A stretch of DNA of 64,000 nt from Microbacterium hibisci (lineage in GTDB: Bacteria > Actinomycetota > Actinomycetes > Actinomycetales > Microbacteriaceae): assembly GCF_015278255.1 (NCBI RefSeq), contig NZ_JADIJC010000004.1, positions 1-64,000 on the forward strand, in the 5' to 3' direction. Below are positions 52,297 to 59,423 of the stretch, one piece after another. How positions within the stretch are numbered: position 1 is the first letter of the stretch; every line of letters starts with the position of its first letter. The position numbers and the translations under genes are program-made. Below the pieces are notes generated by a model. The model had not been told where the DNA came from. It saw nothing but the letters and a program-made list of their open reading frames with translations, and did no database searches.

Positions 52297-53559
52297 CTAC
52301 TCGCCGGACTCCTGCGCGAGCTTCGCGTCGAGGGCGGCCCCGACGTCGGCCGGAGTGGCCTGGCCCTGCGCCATCAGCTGGATCTGGGCGACGAGCTCCG
52401 TGTACAGGGCGTCCTGGTAGTTCGGCCACGAGATCATCGGCAGGTAGAACTTGCCGTCGAGCAGCGCCTGGAACGGCACCTCGAGCGACTCGTCGATCGT
52501 CGGGGTGTAGTTGGACGTCGTCGTCATGTCGTTCGTCTGCTCCTGGAAGATCCGCACGCCGTCTTCACTGGCGAGGAATTCGAGGAAGGTCTTGGCGGCC
52601 TCGGGCTCCTTCGCCGCCGTGTTGATCGCGTACCCCGGCGATGCGGCGCCGGTGAAGAAGGGCTCCCCGCCCTCTTGCGGCACGCCCGCGAAGGTGAAGT
52701 TCAGATCGGGGTTGGCCTCGCGGATCGTGCCGACGTCCCACGGGCCCGTCGTGATCATCGCGACCCGGCCGCCGACGAATTCGTCGCGCACCTGCTCGCC
52801 GGTGAGGCCCACCATGTCGGGGCTCAGCAGCCCCTGCTGGAGAAGCTCGTCCCACGGGGTGAGCGGCGGGGTCCAGAGGTCTTCGAACGTCGACTCGCCC
52901 GCGAAGATCTGCGCGTCGACGTCGCCGCCCTGCTGGAAGTTGGCGAGCCCCACGGCGGATCCCAGCGAGGTGGGGAAGCCCTGCCACGACTCCAGGAACG
53001 GCACGACGCCGGCGTCCTTCAGCGTCGCGAGCATGTCGACGAAGTCGTCCCACTCGGTCGGGAACTCGTCGAACCCGTGCTCGGCGAGCAGGTCCTGGTT
53101 GTACATGATCCCCGACGCCCACGACGACAGCGACAGGCCGTAGGCCTCGCCGTCGGGACCGGCGTAGGTGGCGGTGTTGAATTCGGAGGCGACGTCCATG
53201 AACGGCTCGTCGCTGAGATCCTCGACGAATCCGCCCTCGATGAGGTTCGTCTTGTTCTCGGCGGCGATGACGAACACGTCGGCCGCCGTGTTCGAGCCGA
53301 GACGGTTCTGCAGCGTCGAGATGTACTCGGCGACGGGAGGCGCCGACGAGAACTCGATGCGGATCTCGGGGTTCTCCTCTTCGAAGGCCTCGATCACCGG
53401 CGTCATCGTCTCTTCGTTGGACCACGAGAAGAAGCTGACGACGGTGCGGTCGTCGGCCGGTTCACCCGAGCACCCGGCCAGGGCGACCACGGTGGCGAGG
53501 GCCGCGCCGCCGGCGAGAAGCCGGAGCGCGGTGCGAGGGGCGGGGAAGGTGTGCGTCAT
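52297..53559 (-). CDS. Sugar ABC transporter substrate-binding lipoprotein (CUT1)
   Basis: 420 residues. Lipobox VALAGC (Cys30) follows a long signal peptide. The family 1 binding-protein fold shows VVSFFSWSNEETMTPVIEAFEEENPEI, GGRVAMITTGPWDVGTI and FFTGAASPGYAINTAAKEPEAAKTFLEFLAS. Unlike the other two importers, this binding protein lies last in the operon, after the permeases. It has its own operator-like site (53579-53590) 20 bases before the ATG, which has AAAGG upstream. The ligand is probably arabino-oligosaccharide, judged by the GH51 gene sharing the operator. Confidence 0.92.
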   Translation of the reverse strand: MTHTFPAPRTALRLLAGGAALATVVALAGCSGEPADDRTVVSFFSWSNEETMTPVIEAFEEENPEIRIEFSSAPPVAEYISTLQNRLGSNTAADVFVIAAENKTNLIEGGFVEDLSDEPFMDVASEFNTATYAGPDGEAYGLSLSSWASGIMYNQDLLAEHGFDEFPTEWDDFVDMLATLKDAGVVPFLESWQGFPTSLGSAVGLANFQQGGDVDAQIFAGESTFEDLWTPPLTPWDELLQQGLLSPDMVGLTGEQVRDEFVGGRVAMITTGPWDVGTIREANPDLNFTFAGVPQEGGEPFFTGAASPGYAINTAAKEPEAAKTFLEFLASEDGVRIFQEQTNDMTTTSNYTPTIDESLEVPFQALLDGKFYLPMISWPNYQDALYTELVAQIQLMAQGQATPADVGAALDAKLAQESGE

Positions 53560-53578
53560 TGCCGTGCCTTTCGGTTGT

Positions 53579-53590
53579 TGGATCGTTACA
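53579..53590 (-). promoter_or_regulatory. Predicted LacI operator 2 (before the binding-protein gene)
   Basis: TGGATCGTTACA matches the reverse form TGTATCGTTACA of the other two sites at 11 of 12 positions. It lies 20 bases upstream of the binding-protein ATG, in the 75-base gap after the permease gene. Confidence 0.65.
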
Positions 53591-53634
53591 GGTCGCGGGT
53601 CGCCCGCGGTGACCGCTGCGCGGAGCGGTGCATC

Positions 53635-54519
53635 TCAGCCCTTGACGCTTCCGGCGATGAGGCCGCGCACGATGTGGCGCTGCATCGCGATGAAGAAGAT
53701 CACCATCGGGATCAGGACGATGACCGAGAGCGTCAGGAACATCGGCCAGTCGGTCGAGAACTCGCCCACCGCCTTGTAGGTCTGCAGCACGAGGGTCTGC
53801 TTCTCGGTCGAGCTGATGAAGACGACCGGGAGCAGGAAGTCGTTCCACACCCACATGGTCTGGAAGACGCCCACCGTCACGAGGATCGGCCGGATCAACG
53901 GCAGCGCGATGCGCCAGTAGATCTGCCACGGGCCGGCGCCGTCGATGCGGGCCGCCTCGATGACCTCGCCGGGGAGCGTGCGCATGTAACCGACGATGAG
54001 GAAGTAGCAGAACACGGCGCCGGCAGAGTACAGGATGATCAGCCCCTCGAGCGTGTCGACGAGGCGGGCGTCGCTCAAGAGCCGGTACAGGGGGATGAGG
54101 GTGACCTGCCCGGGCACGAGGAACGCGATGACCAGCAGCACGACCATGAGCCGCGACGTGCGCATGATGACGGAGAACGCCGCCATCGACCCGACCAGCA
54201 GCATCAGCAGGATCGAGGCGACCGTCACATACAGCGTGTTGACGAACGCCTGCGCGACCGGAACCTCGGTGAACACCTCGATGTAGTTGTCCAGGTTGAA
54301 GGTGCTCGGCAGCGCGAGCGGCGACGCCGTGGTCTCGGCCTGCGTCTTCAGCGTGTTGACCACGAGGTAGTAGAACGGCAGCCCCACCAGCACCGCCAGC
54401 GGGATCATGATGAGGCTCGTCAGGATCGCGCCCGGGCGTGACAGCACCCGTTGCCGGCGTCGCGGAGCGGTGACGGAAGGAGCGGATGCCGGGGGCGCTG
54501 CGATCTCGCGCGTGCTCAT
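53635..54519 (-). CDS. Carbohydrate ABC transporter permease, MalG/CUT1 type
   Basis: 294 residues with six membrane segments. The EAA loop is GEVIEAARIDGAGPWQIYWRIALPLIRPI and the C-terminus RHIVRGLIAGSVKG is typical. The ATG at 54519 overlaps the MalF-like gene's TGA by four bases (ATGA). It belongs to the third importer of the window; no ATPase gene is present. Confidence 0.92.
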   Translation of the reverse strand: MSTREIAAPPASAPSVTAPRRRQRVLSRPGAILTSLIMIPLAVLVGLPFYYLVVNTLKTQAETTASPLALPSTFNLDNYIEVFTEVPVAQAFVNTLYVTVASILLMLLVGSMAAFSVIMRTSRLMVVLLVIAFLVPGQVTLIPLYRLLSDARLVDTLEGLIILYSAGAVFCYFLIVGYMRTLPGEVIEAARIDGAGPWQIYWRIALPLIRPILVTVGVFQTMWVWNDFLLPVVFISSTEKQTLVLQTYKAVGEFSTDWPMFLTLSVIVLIPMVIFFIAMQRHIVRGLIAGSVKG

Positions 54520-55502
54520 GAGAACCTCCCCTCGAGGCGACGGGACAGGAAGAGCTGCAGAGCCACGATCGCGCCGACCGCGATCATGAAGATGACCGCG
54601 AGCGCGGATGCCTGCCCGTACTTCGCCTGGGACACGCCGTTCTGGATGATCGTCTGGGTGATGGTGAAGGTCGAGAAGCCGGGACCGCCCTTGGTCAGCG
54701 TGATCGGCAGGTCGTAGACCTTGAGCCCGCCGGTCATGAGGAGCAGCCAGCTCACCGTCATCGCGGGCAGGAGGAGGGGCAGTGTGATGTGGAAGAAGCG
54801 CTGCGGCCCCGAGGCGCCGTCGATGCGAGCGACCTCGTAATAGTCGCCGGGGATCGACTGCAGGTACGCGAGGTAGAGGATCGCGTGCCAGCCCGTGCTG
54901 GTCCACACGGCGACCGCGATCACGCTGATCTGCGCGAGCGTGCTGTTCGAAAGCCACGGGATCGGCCCGATCCCGGCGACCGACATCAGCAGTGAGTTGA
55001 GCGCGCCCGAGCCGAGCGGGTTGAGGATGAACCCCCACACCAGGCCCAGGATCGCCACCGAGGGGATCGCGGGGAAGAAGAAGATCGCACGGACGGCGTT
55101 GCGACCGAAGAACGCGCGGTCGAGGACGACGGCGAGCGGGATCGCCAGCACCGTGATGATGATCGTCGTGGCGACGGTGAACAGGAGCGTGAAGCTCAGG
55201 CCCGCGAGCATCGAGGGGTCGGTGAAGACGTTGGCGTAGTTGCGGAGACCGACGAACTGGGGGTCCGACCCGTACCCGTCGAAATCCGTGAAGCTCCACC
55301 AGATCGACTGCGCGAGCGGGATCGCGAAGAGCACGATGAAGACGATGATCATCGGCACCAGGAACAGGCTGAGGCGCATCCGGTCGCCTCGGTAGACGGG
55401 GCCGTGGCCGCCGACGGGCTGACGAAGCCAGCGCGACATCCGCCGGCCCGCCGTCACGATCGCGCGCGTCTCCGCCTGCGGTCTTTCCTCGGTGATTGTC
55501 AC
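54516..55502 (-). CDS. Carbohydrate ABC transporter permease, MalF/CUT1 type
   Basis: 328 residues. A basic 40-residue tail precedes six membrane segments. The EAA loop is DYYEVARIDGASGPQRFFHITLPLLLPA, followed by KGGPGFSTFTITQTIIQNG. The GTG at 55502 (MTITEERP) has AAGGAG upstream. It is the first gene of the operon, with an operator 45 bases upstream (55547-55558). Confidence 0.92.
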   Translation of the reverse strand: MTITEERPQAETRAIVTAGRRMSRWLRQPVGGHGPVYRGDRMRLSLFLVPMIIVFIVLFAIPLAQSIWWSFTDFDGYGSDPQFVGLRNYANVFTDPSMLAGLSFTLLFTVATTIIITVLAIPLAVVLDRAFFGRNAVRAIFFFPAIPSVAILGLVWGFILNPLGSGALNSLLMSVAGIGPIPWLSNSTLAQISVIAVAVWTSTGWHAILYLAYLQSIPGDYYEVARIDGASGPQRFFHITLPLLLPAMTVSWLLLMTGGLKVYDLPITLTKGGPGFSTFTITQTIIQNGVSQAKYGQASALAVIFMIAVGAIVALQLFLSRRLEGRFS

Positions 55503-55546
55503 ATGATCTCCTTCGATCAGGTGTGGTTCGCGGTTCGAATGCTAGC

Positions 55547-55558
55547 TGTATCGTTACA
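55547..55558 (-). promoter_or_regulatory. Predicted LacI operator 1 (before the permease genes)
   Basis: TGTATCGTTACA, the exact reverse complement of the site at 58193-58204. It lies between the MalF-like gene start (55502) and the LacI gene stop (55597), so it can regulate only the importer. Confidence 0.75.
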
Positions 55559-55596
55559 ACGCGGTCTAGAGCGGCGGACGGATCTTCATCGGCGGC

Positions 55597-56598
55597 TCAT
55601 GCGGTCGACTCGCGCTCGACGAGGCGGAAGCTCGTGACGTGGTCGCGCGGCTCCCAGTGCGGGTCGGGGGCGAGGCGCTTGAGCAGGAGGTCGACGGCGA
55701 GTTGCGCCACGGTGTCGCCGTCGGGGTCGATGGTGGAGAGGCTGGGAACGCTGTAACGACCCTCCAGCAGGTCGTCGAATCCGATCACGCGAACGTCGCC
55801 CGGCACGGTGAGACCGCGATCGGCGAGCCCGCGGATGACGCCCAGGGCGACCGTGTCGGTGATGCAGACGATGCCGTCGACCTCGGCGCCCGCATCCACC
55901 AGCCGGTGGGCCGCCAGGCGCCCGCCCTCTGCGGTGAGCTCATGGGTGACGGCGAGCAACGACGGATCGGTCGCGATCCCGCGCTCCGCGAGCGCCCGGC
56001 TGTAGCCGGCGTGCCGAAGCGACGTCACGCTGAGCCGGTGCAGCTCGTCGCCGAGCACCATCGCGATCCGGCGGCAGCCGCGGTCGATCAGGTGCAGCGT
56101 CGCGGCGTGAGTGCCCTCCTCATTGGGGAGCGCGATGTGGTCGACCGGTGCGCCGAACACGCTCTCACCGAGGACCACCATGGGGACATCCGTGTGCAGC
56201 AGATCTCGGTCCGCCGAGCCGAGGCCGACCGCCTCCAGGATCAGCCCGTCATACATCCTCGTGCGCGACGAGGTGATCGCCGACAGCTCGTTGTCGCGGT
56301 CCGCGCCCGTGCGTTCGATGGCGACCCGGTAGCCCGCGTCGTGCGCTCGCGCGATGATGCGCGACGCGAGCTGACCGAAGTACGGCGACTCCACCTCGGG
56401 CACGGCGAAGCCGATCGTGTTGGTGCGCCCGGCTCGCAGGTTGCGGGCTGCGACATTCACGCGATAGCCGAGCTCGTCGATCGCCCGGAGCACCCGCTCA
56501 CGCGTCTCCGCCCGCACGTGCGGGTGCTGGTTGAGCACGTTCGACACCGTCATGGGCGAGACGCCGGCAGCCTTGGCGACGTCGTGCAGGGTGGGCAT
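55597..56598 (-). CDS. LacI-family transcriptional regulator
   Basis: 333 residues. The N-terminal LacI helix-turn-helix with hinge helix is complete (TLHDVAKAAGVSPMTVSNVLNQHPHVRAETRERVLRAIDELGYRVNVAARNLRAGRT), followed by a periplasmic-binding-like sensor (GFAVPEVESPYFGQLASRI; HLIDRGCRRIAMVLG; VRVIGFDDLLEGRYSVPSLSTI). It lies between the GH51 gene and the importer, all on the minus strand. The motif TGTAACGATACA, repeated at three promoters, is the likely binding site; an arabinose-related sugar would be the inducer. Confidence 0.92.
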   Translation of the reverse strand: MPTLHDVAKAAGVSPMTVSNVLNQHPHVRAETRERVLRAIDELGYRVNVAARNLRAGRTNTIGFAVPEVESPYFGQLASRIIARAHDAGYRVAIERTGADRDNELSAITSSRTRMYDGLILEAVGLGSADRDLLHTDVPMVVLGESVFGAPVDHIALPNEEGTHAATLHLIDRGCRRIAMVLGDELHRLSVTSLRHAGYSRALAERGIATDPSLLAVTHELTAEGGRLAAHRLVDAGAEVDGIVCITDTVALGVIRGLADRGLTVPGDVRVIGFDDLLEGRYSVPSLSTIDPDGDTVAQLAVDLLLKRLAPDPHWEPRDHVTSFRLVERESTA

Positions 56599-56632
56599 TG
56601 CTGAACTCTATCCGCGCACCGTCCGCGAACCG

Positions 56633-58159
56633 TCAGGCCAGTTCCAGCGCCACGGTGGCGAACGAGTGCGCCGGCAGCGTGACCCGGAGCGTCCCCGCGT
56701 CCAGCTCGGTCTCGAGCGCCACGGGCGCGACGGCATCGGGCGCCTCCGCGGTGTTGTGCGCGGCGGCCGAGTCGCCGGTGAGCACCCTGGCCGACGCGGA
56801 GGCGACGGGCCGGCCGCGAAGGTCGACCTCGATGGTGAGGGATGCCTCGGCGTCGAGGTTGCTGAGCGACAGCAGCGCGGTCGAGCCGGTCGTGCTGGCC
56901 GAGGCCGACAGCACCTGCAGCGGTCGCCCGTCCGCGTCGCGCGGCTCGGGCGCGTCCAGCACGTGCACGGCGAGCGACGTGGCGTCGTGGTGACCTCGGT
57001 TCATCTCGAAGACGTGATACGTCGGCGTGAGGACGAGGGCGCCGGTTGCGGCATCCGTCAGCAGCATCGCCTGCAGCACGTTCACGGTCTGCGCGATGTT
57101 CGCCATCACGAGGCGGTCGGCGTTGCGGTGGAAGGCGTCGAAGTGCACGGCGGCCACAAGGGCGTCGCGCACGGTGTTCTGCTGGTAGAGGAAGCCCGGG
57201 TTGGTGCCCTCTTCGACGTCCCACCACGTGCCCCACTCGTCGAGCACGAGCCCGACCTTCTTGCCGGGGTCGTAGGCGTCCATGATCCGCGCGTGCGCGC
57301 GGATGATGCGGTCGACGTCCTGCGCCTTCGACATGGTGGCGTAGTACTCATCGGTCGAGAACGAGGTCGCGCTGCCCTTGTGCTCCCACGTGCCGGCGAG
57401 CGTGTAGTAGTGGAACGAGATGGCCTGGAAGATGTTCTTCGGGTCGCGCTGGCAGCCCAGGCAGTTGAGCGCCTCCATGAGCGCGGTCGTCCAGCTGACG
57501 TCGTCGTCGGACGCGCCGGCCGCGATCCGGTAGAGCTTGTTGCCGCCGTGATCACGGCAGAACGTCGCATAGCGGCGGGCCTCCGCCGCGAACTGCGGTG
57601 CGGTGAAGTTGCCGCCGCACCCCCACGCCTCGTTGCCGATGCCCCAGAACGGCACCGTCCACGGCTCGTCCCGCCCGTTCTGCCGCCGAAGGCTCGCCAT
57701 CGGGCTGTCGCCGTCGCGGGTGAGGTACTCGACCCACTCGCTCATCTCCTGGACGCTGCCGCTGCCGACGTTGCCGCTGACGTACGCATCGGCGCCGAGC
57801 ATCTCGCAGAGGTCCATGAACTCGTGCGTGCCGAAGTGGTTGTTCTCGACGATGTCGCCCCAGTGCGTGTTCACCATGCGCGGCCGCGACTCCTTGGGGC
57901 CGATGCCGTCGCGCCAGTGGTACTCGTCGGCGAAGCAGCCGCCCGGCCAGCGCAGGTTCGGGATGCCGATGCCCTTCAGTGCCTCGACCACGTCCAGCCG
58001 GATGCCGCGCTCGTTCGGGATCTCGGAGTCCTCGCCGACGTAGAACCCGCCGTAGATGCAGCGACCCAGGTGCTCGGCGAAGTGGCCGTAGAGGTGGCGG
58101 CTGATCGCGGGACCGGGGACGTCCAGGTCGATCACGGCGCGGGCGCGGAGGTCGGGCAC
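56633..58159 (-). CDS. GH51 alpha-L-arabinofuranosidase (second copy)
   Basis: 508 residues, no signal peptide. GH51 marks: RHLYGHFAEHLGRCIYGGFYVGEDSEIPN (21-49), acid/base Glu177 in FWGIGNEAWGCGG, nucleophile Glu308 in LVLDEWGTWW. It differs from the GH51 at 338-1858 in length of the N-terminal segment and in most residues, so the two are not a recent duplication. The GTG at 58159 has AAGGAG upstream; an operator lies 34 bases before it. It would cleave arabinofuranosyl units from oligomers brought in by the adjacent importer. Confidence 0.94.
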   Translation of the reverse strand: MPDLRARAVIDLDVPGPAISRHLYGHFAEHLGRCIYGGFYVGEDSEIPNERGIRLDVVEALKGIGIPNLRWPGGCFADEYHWRDGIGPKESRPRMVNTHWGDIVENNHFGTHEFMDLCEMLGADAYVSGNVGSGSVQEMSEWVEYLTRDGDSPMASLRRQNGRDEPWTVPFWGIGNEAWGCGGNFTAPQFAAEARRYATFCRDHGGNKLYRIAAGASDDDVSWTTALMEALNCLGCQRDPKNIFQAISFHYYTLAGTWEHKGSATSFSTDEYYATMSKAQDVDRIIRAHARIMDAYDPGKKVGLVLDEWGTWWDVEEGTNPGFLYQQNTVRDALVAAVHFDAFHRNADRLVMANIAQTVNVLQAMLLTDAATGALVLTPTYHVFEMNRGHHDATSLAVHVLDAPEPRDADGRPLQVLSASASTTGSTALLSLSNLDAEASLTIEVDLRGRPVASASARVLTGDSAAAHNTAEAPDAVAPVALETELDAGTLRVTLPAHSFATVALELA

Positions 58160-58192
58160 GGTTTCTCCTTCGAAACATCGGGCGAAGCGATT

Positions 58193-58204
58193 TGTAACGA
58201 TACA
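58193..58204 (-). promoter_or_regulatory. Predicted LacI operator 3 (before the second GH51 gene)
   Basis: TGTAACGATACA, 34 bases upstream of the GH51 start. It is the exact reverse complement of site 1; site 2 differs at one base. Confidence 0.75.
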
Positions 58205-58236
58205 CAGCAGGCGAGGGGATGTCGAGCGGAAAAGCA

Positions 58237-58270
58237 GAAGGCCCGGAGTTCCGAGGAACTCCGGGCCTTC
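58237..58270 (-). terminator. Terminator of the rpmB-rpmG-rpsN operon
   Basis: Perfect 16-bp stem (58237-58252 with 58255-58270) 34 bases after the rpsN stop. The core is the same as in the hairpin at 52250-52287. Confidence 0.82.
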
Positions 58271-58275
58271 GTGGC

Positions 58276-58297
58276 GCTTCGACAGGCTCAGCGACCG
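58276..58297. repeat. Single arm of the CTTCGACAGGCTCAG dispersed repeat
   Basis: GCTTCGACAGGCTCAGCGACC lies between the rpsN stop and its terminator; same family as 29240-29306 and 59085-59103. Confidence 0.65.
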
Positions 58298-58304
58298 AGA
58301 ATGC

Positions 58305-58610
58305 TCACCAGCTCGACTTGGTCACGCCGGGCAGCTCGCCACGGTGCGCCATGTCACGGAAGCGGACACGCGAGATGCCGAACTTCGTGAGGACACCGCG
58401 GGGGCGGCCGTCGATGACGTCGCGCGAGCGCAGGCGGACCGGCGACGCGTTGCGGGGCAGCTTCTGCAGGCCCACGCGAGCGGCCTCGCGCTCCTCGTCG
58501 GTCGAGGTCGGCGAGACGAGCGCCTTCTTCAGCTCGAGGCGCTTGGCGGCGTAGCGGTCGACGACCTCCTGGCGCTGCTTGTTGCGCGCGATCTTGCTCT
58601 TCTTAGCCAT
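58305..58610 (-). CDS. rpsN: 30S ribosomal protein S14 (zinc-independent long form)
   Basis: 101 residues starting [24 protein letters not shown] and ending [11 protein letters not shown], the classic long S14. It has no cysteines, so it is the zinc-free form, not the short CxxC type. It is the last gene of rpmB-rpmG-rpsN, a set that in many actinobacteria backs up zinc-binding paralogues under Zur control. It follows rpmG by three bases. Confidence 0.97.
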   Translation of the reverse strand: MAKKSKIARNKQRQEVVDRYAAKRLELKKALVSPTSTDEEREAARVGLQKLPRNASPVRLRSRDVIDGRPRGVLTKFGISRVRFRDMAHRGELPGVTKSSW

Positions 58611-58613
58611 GGA

Positions 58614-58784
58614 TCAACGCTCCTCTCGGAAATCGACGTGCTTGCGGATGACCGGGTCGTACTTCTTGAGCACGATGCGGTCGGGGTTGTTGCGGCGGTT
58701 CTTGCGCGTGACGTAGGTGTAACCCGTGCCCGCGGTCGAACGCAGCTTGATGATCGGACGGACGTCCTGTGCCTTCTTGGCCAT
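58614..58784 (-). CDS. rpmG: 50S ribosomal protein L33 (zinc-independent form)
   Basis: 56 residues: [19 protein letters not shown], then [18 protein letters not shown] and [20 protein letters not shown]. No cysteines are present, so it is the zinc-free type. The ATG shares its A with the rpmB TAA (TAATG), giving tight coupling. It is the middle gene of the ribosomal operon. Confidence 0.97.
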   Translation of the reverse strand: MAKKAQDVRPIIKLRSTAGTGYTYVTRKNRRNNPDRIVLKKYDPVIRKHVDFREER

Positions 58785-59020
58785 TAGAGCTTCACACCCT
58801 TCGCCTGGAGGTCACGCACGACCGCCTCGATGCCACGGGCGTCGATGACCTTGATGCCCTTGGCCGAAACGTTCAGCTTGATGTTGCGACCCAGCGACGG
58901 AACGAAGTAGGTCTTCTTCTGCACGTTCGGGTCGAAGCGGCGCTTCGTCCGGCGGTGCGAGTGCGAGATGTTGTGACCGAAGCCGGGAACTGCTCCAGTC
59001 ACCTGGCACACTGCTGCCAT
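58784..59020 (-). CDS. rpmB: 50S ribosomal protein L28
   Basis: 78 residues: [34 protein letters not shown], then [33 protein letters not shown] single Cys5 remains, so it lacks the CxxC pairs of zinc-binding L28. The ATG has AAGGAG upstream. It is the first gene of the operon; no AT-rich Zur-type palindrome is seen in the 150 bases upstream. Confidence 0.97.
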   Translation of the reverse strand: MAAVCQVTGAVPGFGHNISHSHRRTKRRFDPNVQKKTYFVPSLGRNIKLNVSAKGIKVIDARGIEAVVRDLQAKGVKL

Positions 59021-59423
59021 AGTGATGTCTCCTTAGTACCGTGGAGCCGGACGGCCCCACCCAAGATCCCTTGTCTGCACCCCGCCTTCGACAGGCTCAG
59101 GGACCGCCCTGAAGCGGCCTGTGTCGAGAGTGGGATACGTACTGCGTGCTGGAGTGCGCGCAGACAAAGAGTCAGTCTAGCACGGACGGCGTGTCGCGCT
59201 TGACGTGGGCCCCGCGGCCGTCGATTCGCCGCGCTCCGCGGGCCGCCGCCGGCTCCCGACCCGGTGAGGCGCTATATTCCGGCTGGGGAATCCGTCCTGA
59301 CAGGTCGTCCAATCAGCGCCGCCTCGCGCGGCGCGCGCGCGTGCGCTTGTCTACAAATTCTCTCGCGGGTCAGCCGCCCCGGTGGAACATGTTCGTCAAT
59401 CCGAGAGAGAGGGGCCCCTCGCC
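59021..59423. promoter_or_regulatory. Divergent intergenic region (403 bases)
   Basis: This gap holds the rpmB promoter on one side and that of the large membrane protein on the other. A copy of the CCTTCGACAGGCTCAGGGA repeat lies at 59085-59103. An AT-rich TATATT at 59273-59278 and a TTGTCT at 59347-59352 are weak promoter candidates for the plus-strand gene. No small gene is seen. Confidence 0.5.

Noticed and set aside
58305..59020. Zur-controlled operator upstream of rpmB
   Set aside because: No AT-rich palindrome of the Zur type could be found between 59021 and 59200.
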